From JAWKZG01 sp041396125 (lineage in GTDB: Bacteria > Pseudomonadota > Gammaproteobacteria > Competibacterales > Competibacteraceae): a stretch of 64,000 bases of DNA. Both the position numbers and the translations under genes were made by a program. A model generated the notes under the pieces. The model searched no databases, was not told the origin of the DNA, and worked only from the letters and a program-made list of their open reading frames with translations. Of the stretch, positions 36,722-44,979 are shown in pieces. How positions within the stretch are numbered: the first letter of the stretch is position 1; every line of letters starts with the position of its first letter. Location: NCBI GenBank assembly GCA_041396125.1, contig JAWKZG010000024.1, positions 12,813 through 76,812 on the forward strand. Reading direction: 5' to 3'.

Positions 36722-38197
36722 AGCATGCCGGTTCAGGGCGCAGGAATGCAGCCCGCCCACCCGGACCGCATTGCGGTGCCGAAAGCTAAGCAGCGGTATC
36801 AGCCCCTGCTGACTGATCTGCAAGGCTGTGGTTTCGGCCAAATACGTTTCGGCGCAGGCTTGCAGTTGCGCTTCACCATCCAGTTTGTATGAATAAGCCG
36901 GCATAGCGTCAATATCGAGCTGTGTATCCTGGCTCAGTTGTGCCACCTCCCAGCCTTGCTGCAGAAACTCCCGGCCTAATACCAGCGCACAGGCCAGCGC
37001 CGGATTGCCCCACAGAAAACGTGTATGTTCCGGTATGGCCGATTGCTCATCGAAGGTAAAACTATCGATAGGATCAGCTGGACCGTAGGGCAGACGCAAC
37101 AAGACCCTGGGCAAAGCCAGACCCAGCCAGGCGGCCAGCTCGCTGCCGCGCAGGCTGTCCCAGGTCTGCTGAAATTCAGCAGGAATAGTCGCCGGGTCTG
37201 CTGTCAGCGTGGTCGGGGCAAAATCGGACGCACCGGCAAATGCAGGACTGGCGGCGCTGAGCAGTGTGCCTCCTGCAGCCCGGCTGATCGCCGTCAGTGC
37301 GCCGAGTTGCAGGACAGCTTCCGGGGTGGCCGGCCAGTCGTACAGCGCAACGATTAATGACCAGGGCTGGCTGTCAGCGCCACTGCGTTCGGTCAGTCGC
37401 TGATACAGCGCGGACTGACCGGGATCATCGCCGGCAGCAGCCAGATCGGCGTCCAGCTCGGTCTGATCCAGATCCAGCAGATGGAGTGATAATTCGCCGT
37501 CGGTTACCAGCTCGGAGACCAGCCACCACAAGCCGCGCCAGTTGGCTTCCAGGGCCTGCCAGGTCGGGTTGTGCAGGATCGCGCGCATACTGTCGCTATG
37601 GGCGTGATCAAGCGCATTCAGATAGGCGCTGGTATCGGGTGCGGTGACGATATGCTCAGCGATGATATTGCGGATAAACGCATCGACCAGCGGCGTGCCG
37701 GCCTGCGCTGCCGTTGGCGCTGATGCAGGCGGGGCAGGAGTCCCCCCCAGCAATTGCTCGAACAATGAACCCGCTGCGGTTTCGGTCGGTGCTGCAGCCG
37801 ATGCATCTGTTGCCGTCGTTGTCGTGGGTTCAGGCCGACCCATCTGCGCGATGGCCTGGGCTGCCGTTGCCGGATCGCGTAGTTGTTTGCGCAACTGGCG
37901 CAATTCCGCAAACACCGGCAGCGTGCGATACAGCTGATCGGGATGAAAATCCTCCAGCTCGCTAAACTCTATACGGCAGTCGGGCTGCTGCAGGTGCAGT
38001 TGCGGCGCGCTGGCCGCGAGCACCTGATCGAAATTATCGATATCAATCCGCTGTATGTGCCGTTCGGCCAGCGTTTGGGCGGGGGCGCGATTGCCCCGGA
38101 AATTACCGAGCAGCAGAATGCGCATAGGCTGATCCTGCGTGCGGCGGACAGCGGGTGTAGTTGCGAAATTGAACTGAAAATCCAGACGGCCCGGCAT
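36701..38197 (-). CDS. Fused T6SS contractile sheath protein (TssB-like N terminus, TssC-like C terminus), orphan
   Basis: A 498-residue protein starting at an ATG with AGGAG upstream. Residues 25-110 resemble the small sheath protein TssB: PMRILLLGNFRG, IDIDNFDQVLA, and FHPDQLYRTLPVFAELRQLRKQL. A low-complexity Thr/Ala/Pro linker near 120-160 follows. Residues 165-440 resemble the large sheath protein TssC: NPTWQALEANWRGLWWLV near 208, RGSELAAWLGLALPRVLLRLPYGP near 345 and FLWGNPALACALVLG near 390. Normal T6SS has the two as separate adjacent genes with tssA, hcp, tssE, tssM and others; none is in this window. The chain could form a sheath-like polymer or a decoy, but its function is unknown. 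Confidence 0.82.
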   Translation of the reverse strand: MPGRLDFQFNFATTPAVRRTQDQPMRILLLGNFRGNRAPAQTLAERHIQRIDIDNFDQVLAASAPQLHLQQPDCRIEFSELEDFHPDQLYRTLPVFAELRQLRKQLRDPATAAQAIAQMGRPEPTTTTATDASAAAPTETAAGSLFEQLLGGTPAPPASAPTAAQAGTPLVDAFIRNIIAEHIVTAPDTSAYLNALDHAHSDSMRAILHNPTWQALEANWRGLWWLVSELVTDGELSLHLLDLDQTELDADLAAAGDDPGQSALYQRLTERSGADSQPWSLIVALYDWPATPEAVLQLGALTAISRAAGGTLLSAASPAFAGASDFAPTTLTADPATIPAEFQQTWDSLRGSELAAWLGLALPRVLLRLPYGPADPIDSFTFDEQSAIPEHTRFLWGNPALACALVLGREFLQQGWEVAQLSQDTQLDIDAMPAYSYKLDGEAQLQACAETYLAETTALQISQQGLIPLLSFRHRNAVRVGGLHSCALNRHALLAGHR

Positions 38198-38239
38198 GAT
38201 GAACTCCTGGGCGGGTTTAACCCGCTGTAAACAAACGGC

Positions 38240-38629
38240 CTAGCGCGCCATTTGTGCCGCGTCAGCCGCGCTGAAATCGATGTGCAGGTGATTGCCGTCG
38301 GGGTCGAACACATTCACCTGGTGAATATTCCAGCCGGGGACGACGGATACTTCATACGCAACCTGGTATTGCTCCAGACGGGCAACCAGCGCGGCCATAT
38401 CTTCGGCGCTGAAAGCAAAATGCTCCAGGCTGGGGTCGCGGGTGCTGAGGTTTTCCTGGATGCCAACCAGATGCACGACCGGCTGTTCGCCCAGATACAA
38501 CCAGGCGCCGGGAAACGGAAAGGGCGGCCTTGGACCGTTGCGCAAACCCAGTACATCGCAGTAGAACGCGGTCATCGCTTCCAGTTGCGTGGTACGCAAA
38601 TTGACATGATCAAATGCAGTTAAGGCCAT
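38240..38629 (-). CDS. VOC-superfamily (glyoxalase/bleomycin resistance-like) protein
   Basis: A 129-residue single-domain protein with the vicinal oxygen chelate fold: LTAFDHVNLRTTQLEAMTAFYCDVLGL at the start, PVVHLVGIQ near residue 50, SLEHFAFSAEDMAAL near 67 and FDPDGNHLHIDF near the end. His and Glu/Asp positions consistent with metal binding are present. It lies just upstream of the fused sheath gene and downstream of the maleylacetoacetate isomerase gene on the same strand. A role in dioxygenase or glutathione-linked chemistry is possible, but the substrate is unknown. Confidence 0.82.
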   Translation of the reverse strand: MALTAFDHVNLRTTQLEAMTAFYCDVLGLRNGPRPPFPFPGAWLYLGEQPVVHLVGIQENLSTRDPSLEHFAFSAEDMAALVARLEQYQVAYEVSVVPGWNIHQVNVFDPDGNHLHIDFSAADAAQMAR

Positions 38630-38679
38630 GCGAGACTCCTCTTTTTGGGGTAATTGTTTGAGTGTTTTTTGGGGGATAG

Positions 38680-39318
38680 TTATTCTGCATCCGGCTGATT
38701 GGCGGGTGCAGCCTGTTCGAATGCGGGCAGAGCCTGACAGGTCTGATCAATGCGCAGCAACGTCGGGCAGTGCTGGAGATCACACTGCAGGCGGCGGGCA
38801 TTGGCCATTTGCGGCACCAGACAGACGTCGGCCAGACCGGGCTGATCACCGTGACAAAACCGGCCAGTGGCGTCGTCCCGGACCAGCCGGGCTTCGAATG
38901 CTGTTAATTCCAGCTCGACCCAGTGCCGGTACCAGGCATCTATCTCGGCCTGACTGTGGCCCAGCGGGTCTTTCAGATACTTGAGTACCCGCAAATTGTT
39001 CAGCGGGTGCAGATCGCAGGCGATTTGCAAGGCCAGACTGCGCACCCGGGCGCGCTCCAGCGCTGTGCCAGGCAGCAGCGGTGGCTGCGGATGCGTTTCT
39101 TCGAGATATTCAATAATCGCCAGTGACTGGGTCAGGATCTGGCCATCAATGTCCAGCGCTGGTACCAGGCCCTGCGGATTGCGTTGCAGAAAATCGCTGC
39201 TGCGTTGTCCACCCTGGCGTAAATGCCGGCTGACGGATTGATACCCGATACCTTTGATATTGAGTGCGATACGCACCCGATAGGCGGCAGAGCTGCGAAA
39301 ATAATCGTCTAATAACAT
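38680..39318 (-). CDS. maiA: Maleylacetoacetate isomerase-like glutathione transferase
   Basis: A 212-residue zeta-class GST. MLLDDYFRSSAAYRVRIALN at the start contains the SSxxxRVR motif that binds glutathione in maleylacetoacetate isomerases (tyrosine and gentisate catabolism), followed by NPQGLVPALDIDGQILTQSLAIIEYLEE near residue 48. I took the ATG at 39318 over a TTG two codons upstream. The C-terminal helical domain is typical. No fumarylacetoacetate hydrolase or homogentisate gene is beside it, so the pathway is not proven by context. Confidence 0.85.
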   Translation of the reverse strand: MLLDDYFRSSAAYRVRIALNIKGIGYQSVSRHLRQGGQRSSDFLQRNPQGLVPALDIDGQILTQSLAIIEYLEETHPQPPLLPGTALERARVRSLALQIACDLHPLNNLRVLKYLKDPLGHSQAEIDAWYRHWVELELTAFEARLVRDDATGRFCHGDQPGLADVCLVPQMANARRLQCDLQHCPTLLRIDQTCQALPAFEQAAPANQPDAE

Positions 39319-39356
39319 GAACAATGCCCCAAATGGAAAACATAAATCGGCTGTTA

Positions 39357-40046
39357 TCAGTCTATCATCTGAGCGAGTTTGGCGACGTCCAGGATGCGCC
39401 AGGCCCGGCCTTTGGAGGCGAATAAATTTTCCTGCTTCAAATAGGCAATCTCGCGGCTGACGGTCTCGCGGCTGGTGCCGACAAACGTTGCAATTTCAGC
39501 ATGTGTGGGCGGATTTTTCAGGTCGGCGCGATTGCCGCTGATATTCTCCTGCGTAGCCAGACGCAGCAATTCGGCACAGACCCGGGCGCGGGCTGACAGC
39601 GTATTGCGCATGTGGGTTTTGGCCGACAGATTGCGCACCATCTGACACAATCGGTGCAAGGTGGCCAGAGCAACCGGCGGATAGCGGTACAGAATGTTTA
39701 AAAAAGCCTCTGCGCTCATGCTGACCACCAGCGACTCTTCCAGCGCGATAACATAGGCGCTGCGGGGTTGCTGATCGAGTGCAGAAAGCTCTCCGAACAT
39801 CGTGCCGGCTTCCATGGTTTGCAACGTAAACTGGCGGCCAATCTCGGAATAAATCGTGGCCTTCGCCCGTCCGGCAGCTAAAAAGAAGACGTCGGTATTG
39901 TGCTCGCCGAGACGAATAATATGCGCCCCGGTTTCGTAATGCAGCGTATGGCACAATTTAGCGATGGCCTGGCGATCTTCGGCAGTGAGTTCGCGAAAGG
40001 TTTGCAGCGCGTTAAGTGTCTCTGGATGAGTAAGCTCATGATCCAT
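39357..40046 (-). CDS. Crp/Fnr-family transcriptional regulator
   Basis: A 229-residue regulator with a cyclic-nucleotide-binding-like domain (GAHIIRLGEHNTDVFFLAAGRAKATIY near residue 40, then GELSALDQQPRSAYVIA) and a C-terminal winged helix (NPPTHAEIATFVGTSRETVSREIAYLKQ near 180). It lacks the N-terminal cysteine cluster of true FNR, so it is not an oxygen-sensing Fe-S protein of that kind; Dnr/NnrR-like or other signals are possible. It is divergent from the DapC gene, with about 140 bp between, which may hold its autoregulatory site. Confidence 0.88.
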   Translation of the reverse strand: MDHELTHPETLNALQTFRELTAEDRQAIAKLCHTLHYETGAHIIRLGEHNTDVFFLAAGRAKATIYSEIGRQFTLQTMEAGTMFGELSALDQQPRSAYVIALEESLVVSMSAEAFLNILYRYPPVALATLHRLCQMVRNLSAKTHMRNTLSARARVCAELLRLATQENISGNRADLKNPPTHAEIATFVGTSRETVSREIAYLKQENLFASKGRAWRILDVAKLAQMID

Positions 40047-40058
40047 GTTTTTATCACA

Positions 40059-40072
40059 TTGATGACTATAAG
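40059..40072. promoter_or_regulatory. Weak FNR/Crp-like half-site in the divergent promoter region
   Basis: TTGAT-GACT-ATAAG matches the first half of the FNR consensus TTGAT-N4-ATCAA well and the second half poorly. It lies 13 bp upstream of the Crp/Fnr gene start in the gap shared with the divergent DapC gene. Offered as a candidate operator only. Confidence 0.25.
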
Positions 40073-40186
40073 TGCATATGAACAGCAGCGTTTTATAACG
40101 ATGGACTTATATAAGAGTAGCATGATTTACGCCCCTTTTAGTGAACGCTGATAAGATGCTCATTTAACCATTTTCATGAAACGAGT

Positions 40187-41410
40187 ATGAATCCCAACTT
40201 AACCCGTTTACTGCGTTATCCGTTTGAGCGCTTGAGCGATCTCAAGCACGGTTTGACCGGCCCGGTCGATAAACCTCATATTGCCTGGTCGATTGGCGAA
40301 CCCAAACATCCGGCACCGGAATTTGTCGCCCATGTGCTGGCTGAGAATCTGGCCGGACTGGGGGCTTATCCGCCCACCAAAGGCCTGGCCTCACTGCGCG
40401 AGGCGATTTGCCACTGGGCCATAGCGCGTTACGAGCTGGCACCGGACGGACTCAACCCGGAACAGCAGGTATTGCCTGTCAGCGGCACCCGCGAAGCCCT
40501 GTTTGCTTTCGCCCAGACGGTGGTGGACGGCACGACCCGGCCCCAGGTTTTGATGCCCAACCCGTTTTATCAGATCTATGAGGGTGCCGCGCTGCTGGCC
40601 GGCGCGGAACCGTATTATCTCAACTGCGAGCAAAGCAATGATTTCGTGCCTGATCTGGACGCCGTACCGGAAAGTGTGTGGCAGCGTTGTCAGTTGATTT
40701 ATGTCTGTACACCGGGTAATCCGACCGGCGCGGTATTATCAGAGGCGTTTTTTAAACAGCTGCTGGAGTTGGCGGATCGCTATGATTTTGTCATCGCCTC
40801 AGATGAGTGCTATTCCGAGATTTATCTGGACGAAACCGCACCGCCACTGGGTTTGCTGCAAGCCTGCGCCCGTCTGGGACGGGATGATTTCAGCCGTTGT
40901 ATGGTGTTTAACAGTCTGTCCAAACGCTCCAGTCTGCCGGGCCTGCGCTCTGGCTTCGTGGCTGGTGATGCGAATCTGATCCGGGCTTTTCTGCTGTATC
41001 GGACCTACCACGGCTGCGCCCTGTCACTGATTGCGCAGGCGGTTAGCACTGCTGCCTGGAGCGATGAGGCGCATGTGGTGGAAAATCGCCAGCGCTATCA
41101 GACAAAATTCCGCGCCGTAGTGCCGATTCTGGAAGCCGTAATGGATGTGCAGACGCCGCCAGCCGGTTTTTTTCTGTGGCCGCAAATAGCCGGTACCGAT
41201 CTGGCTGGCAAAAACGATTATGCTGATGATGAAGACTTTACCCGGCGCCTGTTCCAGCAGCAGCATGTCACCGTGCTGCCCGGCAGTTACCTGGCTCGTG
41301 ATACTGTTACCGGCAATCCCGGTCGCGGTCGGGTACGGATGGCGCTGGTTGCGCCTTTGTCAGAGTGCATTGAGGCGGCGCAAAGAATAAAAATTTTCAT
41401 TGAGCCCTGA
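40187..41410 (+). CDS. dapC: Succinyldiaminopimelate transaminase, DapC-type
   Basis: A 407-residue fold-type I PLP aminotransferase. Lysine biosynthesis enzymes of this class convert N-succinyl-2-amino-6-oxopimelate to N-succinyl-LL-diaminopimelate. Motifs are IAWSIGEPKHPAPEF near residue 33, GLGAYPPTKGLASLREAI near 57, YVCTPGNPTGAVLS near 170, SDECYSEIYLDE near 205, and the PLP lysine in FNSLSKRSSLPGLRSGF near 240. The KRS and GLRSGF context is typical of DapC. The ATG at 40187 is preceded by AACGAG. It is monocistronic in this window. Confidence 0.88.
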   Translation: MNPNLTRLLRYPFERLSDLKHGLTGPVDKPHIAWSIGEPKHPAPEFVAHVLAENLAGLGAYPPTKGLASLREAICHWAIARYELAPDGLNPEQQVLPVSGTREALFAFAQTVVDGTTRPQVLMPNPFYQIYEGAALLAGAEPYYLNCEQSNDFVPDLDAVPESVWQRCQLIYVCTPGNPTGAVLSEAFFKQLLELADRYDFVIASDECYSEIYLDETAPPLGLLQACARLGRDDFSRCMVFNSLSKRSSLPGLRSGFVAGDANLIRAFLLYRTYHGCALSLIAQAVSTAAWSDEAHVVENRQRYQTKFRAVVPILEAVMDVQTPPAGFFLWPQIAGTDLAGKNDYADDEDFTRRLFQQQHVTVLPGSYLARDTVTGNPGRGRVRMALVAPLSECIEAAQRIKIFIEP

Positions 41411-41810
41411 ATTGAGTAATGAAATAGCGGAACGAGGCCATGAACAGAGCTGGAAGATGAATGATGTCGATCTGGTGATATAGTGGAATGCGAGAAACCG
41501 GCATAACCCGCACGAGCATCGAATAGCCGTATTTGCACAAGCTTTTGTTATTTATTCCTGGCCGCAGTTTGCGCCATTCGATGACCCTGTATGAGGCGTT
41601 TGGCGCAGTGACCGAGGGCGCTATCATTCAGACCGTAGATGGATCGGCGGAGAATAATCAAGAGATTATCTTGTTTTCGGTTTCAAAAAGCCGCGTTGTG
41701 TAATGGGGAAGATCCTTTTGGACGGGATTGTTAATCCAAACGCAACTTGTTGGTGGAGGTTCGCTACGATCGAGCCGAAACCTAAATACTGAGAAAAAAG
41801 CGAAGCACAC
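41411..41810. other. Intergenic region upstream of the DUF1254 gene, no supported gene
   Basis: About 400 bp. A 76-codon frame on the minus strand has no ribosome site or recognisable domain, so I leave it uncalled. The region from about 41677 to 41712 resembles the leader before the glycan cluster gene (21614-21650), and a short GGTGGAGGTTCG lies at 41753. I see no clear terminator. Confidence 0.5.
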
Positions 41811-43430
41811 ATGAAATCGCGATTCATTTTCACACCGGCGCTACTGGCGTCGATTCTGACCCTGCCTCAACTGGCATCAGCACAGGTTTCCGAGGAGACC
41901 TTGAACTCTCTTGCAACATCCGACAATGTTGCAACCCGTATTGGCACGCTTGAGTTCAAAGACGGCGCGCCGAGCGTGGAAACCGCCCAGAAGGTGTACG
42001 ATACCCTGGCTTTCACCGCCGCTCTGAACGTTTATAACAACAGCTTTCGCGGCGCTTCGGCCTATGCGATACGGCAAGGGTTCCAGAGCATCGGCGCCGC
42101 TGACAACGATATCGTCATGTTCTCTCAATTGCTGGATTCGAACTCGTTGTTTTTGACTGCCAATGCCGACACCGTCTATTACCTGGGCAGCATTGACCTG
42201 TCGAACGGCCCGATGGTAATTGAGCAGCCAGCTGGCGGGCTCGGCACCATCAACGATATGTGGTTCTCCTGGATCATCGACATCGGCCGTCCAGGACCCG
42301 ACCGCGGGTTGGGCGGCAAATACCTGATCGTAGGCCCCGGTTATGATGGTCCGCTACCTGAGGGGGGGTATTTTGTCGCCCATTCGAAAACCAACAAGGT
42401 GCTCTACGCCGGGCGTTCGTTCCTGGTCGACAATGAACCGCAGCCAACTGTGGATAATATTAAGAAAAATTTGAAAATCTATCCCTACGCTCCGGGCAGT
42501 TGGGGCAGCAGCATCGCCGAGGCGCTGAAAGGGGAAGTGAAACTCGCTGGTGAGCCAGACATTCCGGCGATGAAGTTCGTCGAAGCCAGCGGACTGTCGT
42601 TCAATACCATACCACCCAGCGATTACGGTTTTTTCGAGATGATCAATGCGAATGTACAGGCCGAGCCGGCAGCCAGCTACGATGTCGAACTCGCCGGGCA
42701 GCTTGCTGCAATCGGCATCGTTAAAGGTAGAGAGTTCAAACCGGACGAGCGGATGAAGAAAATCCTATCGGACGCCGCCGCCGTCGGTAATGCGGCCGGA
42801 CGCGCTCTGAACTGGCGCTACGCGATGGCACATCCCGACTGGATTTATTATGAGGGCTCACACTGGGGCAATATGCTGTTCGAGGGTGGCGCCTTTTTCG
42901 AAACCCCGCCTCCGGCGTATGAGAACGGTATGTTCAGGCCCTTCCCGCCGACCGGCGCGCGCACCCTCGATTCACGCACGGCTTTCTATTATGCCTATAC
43001 TTTAGATTCGCCGGGCATGATCATGCGTATTCCCGGCGTTGGCTCGCAGTATCTGATGAATTTCCTCGACGCTGATGGTAACCCTTTCGATGGCGCCCAG
43101 ACCTACCAAATGACGTTGCCAAAGGGCATTCCGGCGCGGGCGTTCTGGTCTCTAACACTGTATGACAATCAGACCCGCTCGATGCTTCAGACGCCGCAGA
43201 AATACCCTCGTGCCGGCAGCCAAAGCTATCCGTCACCGGCCGCCGAAGTGGATGCCGACGGTTCGACAACAATTTATTTCGGCCCCCAACAGCCGGAAGG
43301 GGTTAGCCGGGGGAATTGGATTCAGACCGATTCCGATAAAGGCTGGTTCACGATTCTGCGTCTCTACAGCCCGCTCGAATCGTTTTTCAGCAAGGCCTGG
43401 CAGCCTTCTGAGATTACGTTGGTTCGCTGA
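41811..43430 (+). CDS. DUF1254/DUF1214 secreted protein
   Basis: A 539-residue protein with a signal peptide (SRFIFTPALLASILTLPQLASA, cleavage near residue 25). The N-terminal DUF1254 part covers roughly residues 55-180 (FTAALNVYNNSFRGASAYAIRQGFQ, TANADTVYYLGSIDLSNGPMVIEQP) and the C-terminal DUF1214 part residues 340-520 (TRTAFYYAYTLDSPGMIMRIPGVGSQYLM, FWSLTLYDNQTRSMLQTP). These two domains often occur together in proteins of unknown function, probably exported. It starts at the ATG at 41811 (AAAAAGCGAAG upstream). No operon partner is visible; a hairpin follows at 43599. Confidence 0.88.
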   Translation: MKSRFIFTPALLASILTLPQLASAQVSEETLNSLATSDNVATRIGTLEFKDGAPSVETAQKVYDTLAFTAALNVYNNSFRGASAYAIRQGFQSIGAADNDIVMFSQLLDSNSLFLTANADTVYYLGSIDLSNGPMVIEQPAGGLGTINDMWFSWIIDIGRPGPDRGLGGKYLIVGPGYDGPLPEGGYFVAHSKTNKVLYAGRSFLVDNEPQPTVDNIKKNLKIYPYAPGSWGSSIAEALKGEVKLAGEPDIPAMKFVEASGLSFNTIPPSDYGFFEMINANVQAEPAASYDVELAGQLAAIGIVKGREFKPDERMKKILSDAAAVGNAAGRALNWRYAMAHPDWIYYEGSHWGNMLFEGGAFFETPPPAYENGMFRPFPPTGARTLDSRTAFYYAYTLDSPGMIMRIPGVGSQYLMNFLDADGNPFDGAQTYQMTLPKGIPARAFWSLTLYDNQTRSMLQTPQKYPRAGSQSYPSPAAEVDADGSTTIYFGPQQPEGVSRGNWIQTDSDKGWFTILRLYSPLESFFSKAWQPSEITLVR

Positions 43431-43598
43431 AACCCAGTGAACAGACGGCGTGTGCCGACGGATGTGGCACCGCCTATTATGCTAAGCAGAGTAACTCAGG
43501 CTATCGCGCAGCTACTTGCCAGAGCTGAGCTCAGGGATATGCGCAATGTGAATATTATTATGGCTTGCCGTCATCTGGAATAGGACGAAGGTGAAAGT

Positions 43599-43630
43599 GG
43601 TCTGCTGGAGGAGTTCCGTTCCAGCGGACC
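43599..43630. terminator. Strong hairpin between convergent genes, possible terminator
   Basis: GGTCTGCTGGA (43599-43609) pairs with TCCAGCGGACC (43620-43630) around a ten-base loop, with one G-U type pair. It lies about 170 bp after the DUF1254 stop and 20 bp before the truncated binding-protein remnant on the other strand. It has no T-run on either side, so its use as a terminator is uncertain. Confidence 0.4.
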
Positions 43631-43651
43631 GGCTTTGGGGCTCAGGTTTGA

Positions 43652-43816
43652 CTATTGCAGGTAGTAATCCACGCCAACTTTAGCTGCACTGTCTTTGACA
43701 CCTTCTTCCATCGCACCCCAGAACGGATTGAATAGGGTTTTCATCAGTACGCCATAGATGCGCTCAGCAGTCTGGGCGGATACACTAAGCGTTGTTGTGC
43801 TGCCCAGAATGGCCAT
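43652..43816 (-). pseudogene. Truncated sugar-binding protein remnant (5' fragment)
   Basis: On the minus strand, an ATG at 43816 opens MAILGSTTTLSVSAQTAER, then IYGVLMKTLFNPFWGAMEEGVKDS and AAKVGVDYYLQ, and stops at TAG (43652-43654). The YGVLMKTLxNPFWGAMxEGVxD segment is the start of a type 1 periplasmic sugar-binding protein (LacI/RbsB fold), where about 300 residues should follow. Here only 54 codons remain, with no matching continuation downstream. The ATG lies 185 bp from the divergent 2OG-oxygenase start. It is a decayed fragment rather than a functional gene. Family fit is good; the substrate cannot be told. Confidence 0.7.
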
Positions 43817-44001
43817 AACGCGCAGAGATTCTCACATACCACCATGGGGAAACTCCTCAGGCTGGTATATTAATCATGATCGCGTGTCTGCGGTTATTCG
43901 ACTGTTATTCTGTGGTGTGGACGCTATATCGCGCTCCCGTGCTCCGGGGAGCCGCGGTATACCGTTAGTCTGTAACCTTTTTACCCCGTTCGAGGATTTA
44001 T

Positions 44002-44979
44002 ATGGCTTACGCAAGTGCAAAAATCATCGCTGCGAGCGATATCCCGGTCATTGATATCGGGCCGCTGCGCAGCGGCCAGGACATCGAAGGCGTTGGGCAG
44101 CAATTGCTGGCGGCGATCAAATCGGTTGGTTTTTTCTATGTCAGCAATCACGGTGTACCTGAGTCTGTCATCGCGACTGCACGAGCCGCGGCACGGCGCT
44201 TTTTCGCCTGCCCGCTGGAACGCAAAAACGAGATACGCATCAATGCCAGTCATCGCGGCTTCCTGGCCGTGGGACAGGCCAAGATGCACGATAAGGCACG
44301 GGTCGATCTGAAAGAAAGCTTCGTTTGGGGGCTGGAGCTGGATCCCGAACATCCCCTGTTTGGCAGCAATCCGTTTCTGGTCAGCAACCAGTGGCCGGCC
44401 TGCGATCCGCAACTGCAAGATCAGGTCTACCCGTATCTGCAGGAATGCAACGAATGCGGCAAGGATTTGTTCAAAGCCTTTGCGGTGGCTATGGGACTGG
44501 CAGCGGACAGCTTTATCCGGCATTTCGATGCACCCATTTCGCGTGCTTCGCTGGTGTACTATCCGCCGCAACCACCGGATATGGGCGACACCCAGTTCGG
44601 CGTTGCACCGCACACCGATTTCGGCTGCCTGACCATTCTGTGCCAGGACGATGTCGGCGGACTGCAGGTTGAAACCGCCCAGGGCGAGTGGGTGACCGCG
44701 CATCCCATCGAGGGGACGCTGGTCGTGAATGTCGGGGATTTATTGCAGCGCTGGTCGAACGATATTTTCCGTTCCACGCCGCACCGGGTGGTAAATACCT
44801 CCGGCCGGGAACGCTACTCGCTGGTCGCAGCGGTCGATCCCAATTTCGAGACTCTGATCGACCCTGCTATCGTCTGCAGCGACCCGAGCCAGGCTCACTA
44901 CCCGCCGATCAGCTGCGGTGAGGCGATTCTGCAGCGTTTCCAGCGGGCTTTTAAGTACCGTCAGACCGAACGGGTGTGA
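44002..44979 (+). CDS. 2-oxoglutarate/Fe(II) oxygenase, isopenicillin N synthase family
   Basis: A 325-residue cytoplasmic non-heme iron oxygenase. The N-terminal DIPVIDIGPL and FFYVSNHGV are typical of the family; the iron ligands are His and Asp in HTDFGCLTIL near residue 213 and His in STPHRVVN near 260, followed by RYSLVAAVDP with the 2-oxoglutarate-binding Arg. The ATG at 44002 follows a GAGGAT ribosome site. Members are often found beside guanine deaminase in proteobacteria, as here, where it converges on guaD with a 19-bp overlap. The substrate is unknown; a modified purine or nucleoside is a guess from context. Confidence 0.85.
   Translation: MAYASAKIIAASDIPVIDIGPLRSGQDIEGVGQQLLAAIKSVGFFYVSNHGVPESVIATARAAARRFFACPLERKNEIRINASHRGFLAVGQAKMHDKARVDLKESFVWGLELDPEHPLFGSNPFLVSNQWPACDPQLQDQVYPYLQECNECGKDLFKAFAVAMGLAADSFIRHFDAPISRASLVYYPPQPPDMGDTQFGVAPHTDFGCLTILCQDDVGGLQVETAQGEWVTAHPIEGTLVVNVGDLLQRWSNDIFRSTPHRVVNTSGRERYSLVAAVDPNFETLIDPAIVCSDPSQAHYPPISCGEAILQRFQRAFKYRQTERV

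Noticed and set aside
36701..38197. A complete T6SS cluster around the sheath gene
   Set aside because: Flanking genes are an EamA transporter, VOC and MaiA enzymes; no tssE, hcp, vgrG, tssM or clpV is present.
41397..41627. Minus-strand frame with SRIPLYHQI, resembling a GntR regulator start
   Set aside because: Only a few residues match, the rest is not helix-turn-helix-like, and no ribosome site is present.
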